Shown: piece by piece, positions 1 to 5,975 of the stretch | How the letters are laid out: every line of letters starts with the position of its first letter | Position numbering within the stretch: the first letter of the stretch is position 1 | Source of the DNA: an uncultured Bacteroidales bacterium | Lineage (GTDB): Bacteria > Bacteroidota > Bacteroidia > Bacteroidales > Paludibacteraceae | Direction: 5' to 3' | DNA length: 5,975 nt | Assembly: GCA_946184195.1 (NCBI GenBank) | Contig: CAMHEP010000084.1 | Coordinates: 1-5,975 of the forward strand | Position numbers and translations under genes: made by a program | The notes under the pieces: generated by a model | What the model was told of the DNA's origin: nothing | Database searches by the model: none | The model's input: only the letters and a program-made list of their open reading frames with translations

Positions 1-1785
1 TCAACCAACTTGCGTTTTTATATCACGGAGGCAGGCGCCGGCCGTTTTGTTCATATAAGATGGTATGGTTCACTAACAGATGATCGAAGTACTTGCATCT
101 TAGATTTAGACCGGTATGGGGAAACATATAGCTCGCCGACTAATACCGCAGAAGCTCAAGCAAACACTCATAAATACGTTCCATTAACGACTTTCTCCAT
201 CTCAGCTCCCGTGCCAGCTCCCACAACACCTTCTGCATCGGACATCACCACATCATCGGCGACCATCAACTGGACAGCGGCGACAGGTGCGGAATCCTAC
301 GAGGTTCGTTACGGCACTACATCAGGCAGTCTGGGTGAGCCCGTCAATGTGGGTAATGTGACCTCTTATGCTATTGACGCATTGACTGACGAGACTACCT
401 ACTATTTCCAAGTTCGTACTAAAGTCGGCACTTCCTATAGTGCATGGACGAACGAAGCATCGTTCACCACTTTAGCCGAAGCTACACACATACACGATGG
501 TATCACCTTCGCGAAGTGGAACAACGCCGGTGCCATGCCGACATCGGGTAACTATTACCTCAATGCGGATGTCACATTGACGGCAACAGCGACCCTCACA
601 GGTGACCTCAACCTCTGTCTCAACGGGCATAACCTATTCACCTATGCATACGGAATAGTCGTTCCCGATGATATCACCTTTACTATCTACGACCAAGAAG
701 GCTCCGGCGTTATCCGCGGTGCCTATGCCGGTGAGGTGGCTAACAAAGGACTCATCTCCGTGAACGGCTCACTCGTTGTTCGTGAGGGCACGATTGAGAA
801 CGTATACGATGAGGAAGGCGGCTATGAATCGTACGCCATCTATAATAATGGTACACTTATCCTCTCCGGTGCTCCTGTCCTATCCGGTGTAACCGCAGAT
901 ATATACTTTGGTGCAAACAAAGTGTTGACCATCCAAAGCGGCAAACCGCTGACCAACACTACTCCCTACCGTGTCAGCAAAGTGACCACTACAGGTGTCG
1001 TCACTTCCGGTTGGGCAAATATGGGTAGTGCTGAACCGAGCGACTATTTCGTTTCTGCCAATAGTACCACAGGTATTGCCTTGGTGGACGGAGAAGCTAA
1101 ATTGCTAAAGAACATCAACCTCTCTGAGGGAGCGGATAACTCGTCGGCATTGAATACCAACGATGGACAAGTAGTGAACGTCACACCTGCCCGTGCCGCT
1201 TTCTCCCACGCTATGTACAACACAATCTGCTTGCCCTTCTCTGTTTCGGCAGCCGAGGTTGAGTCCATCTTCGGTGTCGGCACAGAACTCAAGGAACTGG
1301 TGGACGCTACCATGGACAACGACCAATTATTGCTCGCCTTTGACGATGCAGCTTCAGGCATAGAGGCAGGTAAACCTTACCTCATCAAACCCGCTAATGC
1401 CGACGTCACATTGCCCGTCTTCCGTGGCGTGACTGTCTATAAGGATCTTCATCCTGCGGAGTTCACCTATGCCGATTTCATTGGTGTGATGAGTTCCACT
1501 CTCCTCACCGCTGACAATCATCAAACGCTCTTCCTCGGAGCAAACAACGAGCTCTTCTGGCCTAATGTAGATAGCAACCTAAAAGGTATGCGTGCATTCT
1601 TCAACCTCAAGAATGGTGCTACCATGGCGAACAGGGCACGAATGGTGTCACCACGCGACTTGCCTACGGCACTGGACGCAGCCTCTACTCCTAACGGACA
1701 ACCTGTTAAACGTCTGGAAAACGGACAACTCATCATCCTGCGAGATGGTAATAAATACAACATCTTAGGTTCTACTGTTAAATAA
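1..1785 (+). CDS. Large secreted/surface protein, FN3 plus beta-helix-like region, C-terminal part (5' end outside window)
   Basis: The frame is open from base 1, so this is the last 594 residues of a longer protein; the TTG at base 10 is not a convincing start. Residues 1-70 belong to an earlier domain I cannot name. Residues about 72-158 form a fibronectin type III domain: Pro-rich entry, W91 in INWTA, Y100 in YEVRYG, the L128 turn, and Y134-Y135 in TTYYFQVR. From about 165 to 365 lies a region with the pattern 'AMPTSGNYYLNADVTL ... LCLNGHNL ... IYNNGTLILSG', resembling beta-helix repeats of gut-bacterial surface proteins. Residues about 400-555 carry the 'YNTICLPF ... GKPYLIKP ... LFLG.NNELFWP ... 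RARMV' module that I recall from many Prevotella and Bacteroides surface proteins. The last 25 residues (LENGQLIILRDG, then KYNILGSTVK) look like the end tail of such proteins. A role in adhesion or glycan binding is inferred; no catalytic motif is visible. The stop overlaps an ATG (TAATG), and the small peptide gene follows closely. Confidence 0.85.
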   Translation, partial: STNLRFYITEAGAGRFVHIRWYGSLTDDRSTCILDLDRYGETYSSPTNTAEAQANTHKYVPLTTFSISAPVPAPTTPSASDITTSSATINWTAATGAESYEVRYGTTSGSLGEPVNVGNVTSYAIDALTDETTYYFQVRTKVGTSYSAWTNEASFTTLAEATHIHDGITFAKWNNAGAMPTSGNYYLNADVTLTATATLTGDLNLCLNGHNLFTYAYGIVVPDDITFTIYDQEGSGVIRGAYAGEVANKGLISVNGSLVVREGTIENVYDEEGGYESYAIYNNGTLILSGAPVLSGVTADIYFGANKVLTIQSGKPLTNTTPYRVSKVTTTGVVTSGWANMGSAEPSDYFVSANSTTGIALVDGEAKLLKNINLSEGADNSSALNTNDGQVVNVTPARAAFSHAMYNTICLPFSVSAAEVESIFGVGTELKELVDATMDNDQLLLAFDDAASGIEAGKPYLIKPANADVTLPVFRGVTVYKDLHPAEFTYADFIGVMSSTLLTADNHQTLFLGANNELFWPNVDSNLKGMRAFFNLKNGATMANRARMVSPRDLPTALDAASTPNGQPVKRLENGQLIILRDGNKYNILGSTVK

Positions 1786-1787
1786 TG

Positions 1788-1794
1788 AAGGAGG
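1788..1794 (+). promoter_or_regulatory. Strong Shine-Dalgarno site for the small peptide gene
   Basis: AAGGAGG stands 8 bases before the ATG at 1803. It decides the start: the in-frame ATG at 1785 would add six residues (MKEETT) encoded by the ribosome binding site itself. None of the other three visible start codons in this window (2022, 2535, 3746) has a comparable site, which fits the usual weak Shine-Dalgarno use in Bacteroidetes and makes this one stand out. Confidence 0.75.
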
Positions 1795-1802
1795 AAACGA
1801 CA

Positions 1803-1967
1803 ATGAAACGTAACTATCTATCCCCCGTTCTTACTGAAATAGACATCCTTAGTGCAAACATACTCCTTGCCGGCAGTGGTAGTCATAGTCGTGTAGGATC
1901 TACCGGACTCGAAGGCTCAGGTCTCACCGGTGGTGACCGTGGCTCAGACGCCTCGGGGGCAATGTAA
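1803..1967 (+). CDS. Small Gly/Ser-rich peptide with LLAGS motif, function unknown
   Basis: A 54-residue product starting MKRNYLSPVLTEIDIL. Start chosen at 1803 because of the AAGGAGG 8 bases upstream; an in-frame ATG at 1785 overlaps the stop of the preceding gene. The first half is a short segment with Y5, P8, acidic E12 and D14, and then ILLAGS (residues 20-25). The second half (24-54) has 10 Gly and 7 Ser in 31 residues, no Cys and no Lys. It is not a normal signal peptide, since acidic residues interrupt the hydrophobic stretch. I recall similar short products (K-K/R-x-Y-x-x-P near the start, L-A-G/A-S in the middle, a Gly/Ser/Asp-rich tail) as unnamed proteins in Bacteroides and Prevotella, often beside surface protein genes; this is from memory. 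It lies 17 bases after the surface protein's stop, so coupled translation is likely. No modification or export genes are in the window. No function is assigned. Confidence 0.7.
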   Translation: MKRNYLSPVLTEIDILSANILLAGSGSHSRVGSTGLEGSGLTGGDRGSDASGAM

Positions 1968-2021
1968 CGAGAGGTCCATTTATCTAATTAGCTAACATTA
2001 ATAAACAATATCATATCAACA

Positions 2022-2531
2022 ATGAAAAAAGCATTTATTCTCTTTGCCGGCGCTTTGTTGCTGGCATCATGTGCTACCATGGGTGGCAGCAGTGCGTCAA
2101 GTAGTACTACCACAGCCGGGACTTCTCAGCAACAGGCATCGGCTGTACAAGCAGAACCCGCTCAGCAAGGTCAAGCTGCCGGTATGGCTCTCAAGAATCT
2201 ATATGCCCAATACAAGGCGGATGGCAAGTACGACTACAAAAACATGAATAACGTCATCAATACCCTCCAATTGGTCAATAACTGCCAGGGACTGAAGACT
2301 AATGTCAAGGATAGTAGTTTCTGGAAGAATTTCGCCAGCGGCCTCATTCTCGGATCCGATATGCTCGTCAGCACTTCCAACGTGGAGCAGGTAACAAACA
2401 GTCTTAAGAACGTAGTGGAGAATGTGGACACCACCAAGATGCAACAAGCCGCTTCTACCGGTGCTTCTGCTATCAATAGTGCTGCTTCCGCTGCATCAAG
2501 TATTAGTAGTTTGCTCAGTCTTTTCAAATAA
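2022..2531 (+). CDS. Small putative lipoprotein, function unknown
   Basis: A 169-residue protein with a clear lipoprotein signal: K2-K3, a hydrophobic stretch 4-15, and lipobox L14-A15-S16-C17, predicting cleavage before C17 and lipid anchoring there. Residues 18-54 are a low-complexity Ser/Thr/Ala/Gln linker. Residues about 55-135 look like the folded part: NLYAQYKADGKYDYKNMNNV, a second Cys at 88, then SFWKNFASGLILGSDML. Residues 138-166 are again Ala/Ser-rich (ASAINSAASAASS) and could form a helix; the protein ends SLLSLFK. No acidic run follows the lipidated Cys, so I see no obvious surface-export signal. The family is not one I recognise. The start has no Shine-Dalgarno site but an AT-rich leader (AATATCATATCAACA), normal for Bacteroidetes. 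The stop is only 3 bases before pepT, implying a shared transcript. Confidence 0.85.
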   Translation: MKKAFILFAGALLLASCATMGGSSASSSTTTAGTSQQQASAVQAEPAQQGQAAGMALKNLYAQYKADGKYDYKNMNNVINTLQLVNNCQGLKTNVKDSSFWKNFASGLILGSDMLVSTSNVEQVTNSLKNVVENVDTTKMQQAASTGASAINSAASAASSISSLLSLFK

Positions 2532-2534
2532 ACA

Positions 2535-3752
2535 ATGACTACCACTTTGACCAACCGGTTTCTCAAGTACGTGTCGTTTCACACGACATCTGACGAGTCT
2601 ACACGCCTCACCCCCTCAACACCCGGACAGATGGTGTTTGCCCAATATCTTGCTGAGGAGTTGAAGAGCATCGGGATGAGTGACGTCACGCTTGATGATA
2701 ATGGATATATAATGGCTACCCTACCCGCCAACACAGACGACAAACCGGTCGTGGGATTTATTGCCCACATGGATACTGCCCCTGATGCCAGTGGGAAAGA
2801 TATCAAAACACGCATTGTCAATGGCTACGACGGCAAAGATATTGTCCTCAATGTGGACAAAGGTATTGTCCTTGAGACTGCCGTCTATCCGGAGATTACT
2901 CGCTACAAAGGACAAGATATCATCGTTACCGATGGAACCACACTACTCGGAGCAGACGACAAAGCAGGAGTAGCAGAGATAGTGACAGCCATGGAGTATC
3001 TATGCCGGCATCCGGAAGTGAAACATGGTAAGATTCGCATCGGCTTCACGCCTGACGAAGAGATTGGCGAGGGCGCTGACCATTTCGATGTAAAAGCATT
3101 TGGTTGCGACTTTGCATATACGATGGATGGTGGTGCAATAGGAGAATTGGAATTTGAGAATTTCAATGCAGCGTCACTCAAAGTGTCCATCCATGGAGTG
3201 AATGTTCACCCGGGCTATGGATATAGAAAGATGAAAAACTCCATGGTCATCGCCAACCGGTTTATGTCCATGTTACCTGCCGACGAAACACCCGCAGAGA
3301 CACAGGGCTACGAAGGTTTCTTCCATTTAGTAGGAATGAGTGGCAGCGTAGAGCAGACTACACTCACCTATATCATTCGCGATCACGACCGAGACCATTT
3401 TGAGGCACGTAAGCAGTTGGCAGTACAGATAGCTGACCAGCTGAACGATGAGTATGGAGAGGGCACAGTTGAAGTCGCTATGCACGACCAATACTACAAT
3501 ATGCGCGAAAAAGTGGAGCCTGTCATGCACATCGTCACTCTCGTGGAAGAGGCGATGAAGGAAGTGGGAGTCACCCCTAAAGTGCAACCCATACGAGGTG
3601 GCACGGATGGTGCACGACTAAGTTTCGAAGGTCTTCCCTGCCCCAATATATTCGCTGGAGGCGAGAATTTCCACAGCCGTTTCGAATACGTACCAGTGCA
3701 ATCAATGGACAAAGCAATGCAAGTTATCCTTAAAATAATAGAGAAATGTTAA
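2535..3752 (+). CDS. pepT: Peptidase T (tripeptide aminopeptidase, M20B)
   Basis: A 405-residue zinc aminopeptidase that removes the N-terminal residue from tripeptides in the cytoplasm; no signal peptide. Length matches the family (E. coli PepT is about 408). The metal and catalytic residues are all present: H78 and D80 in AHMDTAPD, D141 in LLGADDKAG (bridging), E175-E176 in TPDEEIGEG (E175 as general base), D198 in YTMDGG, and H380 in GGENFHSRFEYVP. H225 in VHPGYGYRKMKNSM matches the dimer/substrate His of the family. The start at 2535 gives the usual N-terminus (NRFLKYVSFHTTSDE). It begins 3 bases after the lipoprotein stop and its last 7 bases overlap gcvT, so co-transcription and coupled translation are likely. 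Supply of free amino acids, including glycine, to the downstream GcvT step is a reasonable inference. Confidence 0.97.
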   Translation: MTTTLTNRFLKYVSFHTTSDESTRLTPSTPGQMVFAQYLAEELKSIGMSDVTLDDNGYIMATLPANTDDKPVVGFIAHMDTAPDASGKDIKTRIVNGYDGKDIVLNVDKGIVLETAVYPEITRYKGQDIIVTDGTTLLGADDKAGVAEIVTAMEYLCRHPEVKHGKIRIGFTPDEEIGEGADHFDVKAFGCDFAYTMDGGAIGELEFENFNAASLKVSIHGVNVHPGYGYRKMKNSMVIANRFMSMLPADETPAETQGYEGFFHLVGMSGSVEQTTLTYIIRDHDRDHFEARKQLAVQIADQLNDEYGEGTVEVAMHDQYYNMREKVEPVMHIVTLVEEAMKEVGVTPKVQPIRGGTDGARLSFEGLPCPNIFAGGENFHSRFEYVPVQSMDKAMQVILKIIEKC

Positions 3753-4828
3753 AAGAAACTCCGTTTACACAAGTACATATCGCATTGGGCGCCAAGATGG
3801 CGGACTTTGCTGGATTTAATATGCCTATACAATACCCTACCGGAATCAATCGGGAACACATGATAGTTCGCGAAGGCGTCGGTGTTTTCGACGTCAGCCA
3901 CATGGGAGAGTTCTGGGTGAAAGGGGAAAAGGCTTTGGATTTCCTTCAATACATCACCACAAATGATGTAAGCCGACTCGATGCCGGTAAGGCTCAGTAC
4001 ACCTGCTTCCCCAATGGGAAAGGAGGAATAGTTGACGACCTGATTATCTATAAGTATTCCACAACGAAATATCTTCTCGTTGTCAATGCCGGTAATATAG
4101 ATAAGGACTGGGCTTGGGTCAACGAGATTAAGTCGAAAGGAGATTGGGGTAATCTGACTCTGGAGAACGCCAGTGACCGATACGGACAATTAGCTGTTCA
4201 AGGACCTAAAGCCACCGAACTGCTTCAAAAACTGACAGACGCAGACCTAAGTGCTATACCCTACTACGCATTCCGCGAATGGTCGTTTGCCGGTGTACAG
4301 GGTGTTATTCTCAGTAATACGGGCTACACAGGTGCAGGAGGCTTCGAGCTATACTTCCCAAAAGAGAACGCCATGCAGATATGGAATGCACTTTTTGAGG
4401 TGGGCAAAGAGTTTGACCTTGCTCCTATCGGTCTCGGAGCACGCGACAGCCTGCGCCTTGAGAAATGGTATTGCCTCTATGGGCACGATATAGACGACAC
4501 CACATCGCCACTGGAGGCCGGACTGGGATGGATCACGAAATTCGATGCCAAAGATTTTATTGACAAAGAATACTTGCTCAAACAAAAAGCCGAAGGCGTG
4601 AAACGCAAATTAGTGCACTTTGAGTGCAAGGAACGTGCTATCCCTCGCAATGGTTACTCCATATGTGATGCCGAAGGCAACGTCATTGGTAACGTCACCT
4701 CCGGCATTATGCTTCCTTCCACCAAAATTGGTATCGGGATGGGATATGTTCAGACAGAGCATGCCAAGAAAGGCAATACCATCTATGTCAATATCCGCGA
4801 GAAACTAATTCCCGCAGAGATAGTCTGA
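3746..4828 (+). CDS. gcvT: Glycine cleavage system T protein (aminomethyltransferase)
   Basis: A 360-residue cytoplasmic enzyme that takes the aminomethyl group from lipoyl H-protein, releasing ammonia and forming 5,10-methylene-tetrahydrofolate. Full-length for the family. Visible signatures: DFAGFNMPIQY near the start, FDVSHMGE (48-55), Y85, GGIVDDLI with the likely catalytic Asp at 98, N114 in VVNAGN, NTGYTGAGGFELYF with E201, GLGARDSLRLE (R233, R237), and the C-terminal PRNGY, VTSG and GMGYV motifs. Assignment of single residues comes from aligning known T proteins from memory. W241 sits where many T proteins have Gly (RLE-x-G-x-x-LYG). The ATG lies inside the pepT end (ATGTTAA), a 7-base overlap. 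The other cleavage-system genes (gcvP, gcvH, lpd) are not in the window. The gene ends 4 bases from the convergent nuclease gene, and its last codons form one arm of an inverted repeat. Confidence 0.97.
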   Translation: MLKETPFTQVHIALGAKMADFAGFNMPIQYPTGINREHMIVREGVGVFDVSHMGEFWVKGEKALDFLQYITTNDVSRLDAGKAQYTCFPNGKGGIVDDLIIYKYSTTKYLLVVNAGNIDKDWAWVNEIKSKGDWGNLTLENASDRYGQLAVQGPKATELLQKLTDADLSAIPYYAFREWSFAGVQGVILSNTGYTGAGGFELYFPKENAMQIWNALFEVGKEFDLAPIGLGARDSLRLEKWYCLYGHDIDDTTSPLEAGLGWITKFDAKDFIDKEYLLKQKAEGVKRKLVHFECKERAIPRNGYSICDAEGNVIGNVTSGIMLPSTKIGIGMGYVQTEHAKKGNTIYVNIREKLIPAEIV

Positions 4829-4865
4829 ACACCTATAGCAAGACCTTATCTCCCTTAGCGGGAAT
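4808..4865. terminator. Imperfect inverted repeat at the convergent gene junction, possible bidirectional terminator
   Basis: ATTCCCGC (4808-4815) pairs perfectly with GCGGGAAT (4858-4865); GAGATA (4817-4822) pairs with TATCTC (4847-4852); GTCT (4823-4826) pairs with AGAC (4841-4844). The breaks are one base against five (4816 versus 4853-4857) and a two-base bulge (4845-4846), with a 14-base loop holding both stop codons. In total 18 paired bases form over 58 nt. It lies over the last codons of gcvT and of the minus-strand nuclease gene, where no other room for a terminator exists. No strong T run follows on either strand (only CTCTATATT on plus, TAGTTTCTC on minus), so termination is an inference. 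Confidence 0.5.
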
Positions 4866-5975
4866 CTCTATATTGCGGAATCCCGATTCGTAGAGATGAT
4901 CCTTATAGGTCTCTTGCACAGAATGTTCGCCGTGCACAATAAAAGTACGGCGAACTTTTTTTACATCAAGACTGCGCGTCAAGTAGTCCAACATCTCGCG
5001 ATAATCTCCGTGTCCGGAGAATCCCTCAATCTTGGTTATCTGTGCCTTAATCTTACGATCATAACCAAAGATACTGATCCATTTCTTCGTCGGATCCTGA
5101 ATACGGGCTCCAAGTGACTCCGGCGTACAATACCCCACAATAAGGATGGTGCATGCAGGATCACTAATATGATTGGCCACATGGTGTTTGATACGACCCG
5201 CCTCTAACATACCGGAAGCGGAAATGATGATAGATGGCTGTGGGTCATTATTGAGAGCCTTGCTTTCCTTGATATCCGTGATATATTTAAGCGTATTGAA
5301 TCCGAACGGATCCGGATCGAAACGCATCACATCCTGAACCTCCTCATTCAGTGCATCGGTATACATGCGGAATATATGGGTGGCATTGACCGAAAGCGGA
5401 GAATCGACATACACCGGTATATGAGGCAAGCGACCGTCATTGTACAGTTTATTAAGCACAAAGACTATCTCCTGCGTCCTACCAACCGAGAAACTGGGGA
5501 TAAGCAATTTTCCCTTCTTGTATACACAGGTATCCTCCACGACGCCGAGCAACTGCTCCTCTGTAACCAATCTGTCTTCGTGCAGCCGGTCACCATAGGT
5601 TGACTCGCAGATGAGATAGTCGCACTGCGGAAAGAGTTGGGGCTCACAGAGGATATGACTATGCAGACGCCCCATATCGCCTGTATATGCCAACCGCTTC
5701 ACCTCACCACTTTCCGTAATATCGAGGCTCACAATAGCCGACCCTAACATATGTCCGCTATTGGTAAAACGCAGCACCACCTCATCGCATACACGATAGG
5801 CACGGTCATAATCAACCGAGACAAAATGGTGCATACTATTCTGCACATGGTTGATGTCATAGAGTGGTTGTATTTTAGGCTTATGGAGACGGTCCATTTT
5901 CTTATTGTACCAACGTACATCCTGAGCTTGGATAAAAGCCGTATCCTGCAGCATGATAGCACATAAATCTCGCGT
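4833..5975 (-). CDS. MBL-fold/beta-CASP RNA metallo-hydrolase, C-terminal part (5' end outside window)
   Basis: The minus-strand frame stays open to the right edge, where it reads TRDLCAIM before LQDTAFIQ, the usual run of this family just after the zinc-binding start; the Met at 5954 is therefore internal. The 380 residues present are most of a roughly 460-residue protein related to CPSF-73 and bacterial RNA nucleases. Seen: His of SGHMLGSA (codon 5751-5753), Asp of YTGDMGR (5676-5678), beta-CASP motif A Glu in ESTYGDR (5604-5606), GKLLIPSFSVGRTQE, SASGMLEAGR, motif B His in GFSGHGDY (5010-5012) and motif C His in IVHGEHS (4932-4934). The HxHxDH metal motif must lie in the missing 70-80 residues. 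All visible metal ligands are intact, so an active cytoplasmic RNA-cleaving or 5'-trimming enzyme is likely; the exact substrate cannot be told. No C-terminal KH or other extra domain follows. It converges on gcvT with 4 bases between stops, and its promoter is outside the window. Confidence 0.93.
   Translation of the reverse strand, partial: TRDLCAIMLQDTAFIQAQDVRWYNKKMDRLHKPKIQPLYDINHVQNSMHHFVSVDYDRAYRVCDEVVLRFTNSGHMLGSAIVSLDITESGEVKRLAYTGDMGRLHSHILCEPQLFPQCDYLICESTYGDRLHEDRLVTEEQLLGVVEDTCVYKKGKLLIPSFSVGRTQEIVFVLNKLYNDGRLPHIPVYVDSPLSVNATHIFRMYTDALNEEVQDVMRFDPDPFGFNTLKYITDIKESKALNNDPQPSIIISASGMLEAGRIKHHVANHISDPACTILIVGYCTPESLGARIQDPTKKWISIFGYDRKIKAQITKIEGFSGHGDYREMLDYLTRSLDVKKVRRTFIVHGEHSVQETYKDHLYESGFRNIEIPAKGDKVLL

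Noticed and set aside
10..12. TTG as the start of the first gene
   Set aside because: The frame is open to base 1, no ribosome binding site can be seen, there is no signal peptide, and the sequence begins in the middle of a domain.
1785..1787. ATG overlapping the upstream stop as the small peptide start
   Set aside because: The six extra residues would be encoded by the ribosome binding site itself; the ATG at 1803 has ideal spacing. Coupling through TAATG remains possible.
1803..1967. Double-glycine-leader bacteriocin or RiPP precursor
   Set aside because: LLAGS only loosely resembles a GG cleavage site, the tail has no Cys, and there are no maturation or peptidase-transporter genes in the window.
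1952..1971. Hairpin CTCG/CGAG after the small peptide gene as a terminator
   Set aside because: Only four base pairs with a 12-base loop and no T run; too weak to call.
1968..2021. Promoter for the lipoprotein gene
   Set aside because: The 54-base gap is AT-rich but has no TAnnTTTG element of the Bacteroidetes type, so no promoter is claimed.
3749..4189. 146-residue open frame on the minus strand inside gcvT
   Set aside because: It lies fully antisense to a well-supported conserved gene, resembles no family, and lacks its own start signals.
5952..5954. ATG (minus strand) as the start of the nuclease gene
   Set aside because: The frame continues to the window edge with TRDLCAI, which is family sequence, and a start here would remove the metal-binding N-terminus.

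Overview
The window looks like a chromosomal piece of a Bacteroidales bacterium, most likely Prevotella or a close relative. The reasons are a surface-type protein with the C-terminal module I associate with Prevotella and Bacteroides, AT-rich start regions mostly without a Shine-Dalgarno sequence, and the style of the pepT and gcvT proteins. The genus is an inference from memory of protein families; no rRNA or other strict marker is present.

Layout, left to right. Positions 1-1785 (+) hold the C-terminal 594 residues of a large secreted or surface protein: a fibronectin type III domain, a beta-helix-like repeat region, then a 'YNTICLPF' module and a short conserved-looking tail. A 54-residue Gly/Ser-rich peptide follows at 1803-1967 (+), with a textbook Shine-Dalgarno sequence. 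Next is a small lipoprotein of unknown function (2022-2531, +), then peptidase T (2535-3752, +) after only 3 bases, then glycine cleavage T protein GcvT (3746-4828, +) overlapping pepT by 7 bases. The right end (4833-5975, -) is the C-terminal 380 residues of a metallo-beta-lactamase/beta-CASP RNA nuclease whose N-terminus lies outside the window.

How the genes work together. The lipoprotein, pepT and gcvT are packed tightly enough to be one transcript. Peptidase T releases amino acids from tripeptides, and GcvT feeds glycine-derived one-carbon units to tetrahydrofolate, so these two are plausibly linked through peptide and amino acid catabolism. The lipoprotein's part in this is unknown. The surface protein and small peptide may form a separate unit at the left. 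The nuclease gene converges on gcvT with only 4 bases between stop codons, and an imperfect inverted repeat made from the last codons of both genes covers this junction.

I do not see a defence system, mobile element, CRISPR array, tRNA or rRNA. No intergenic stretch exceeds 60 bases. The parts least explained by known families are the small peptide, the lipoprotein and the junction hairpin.
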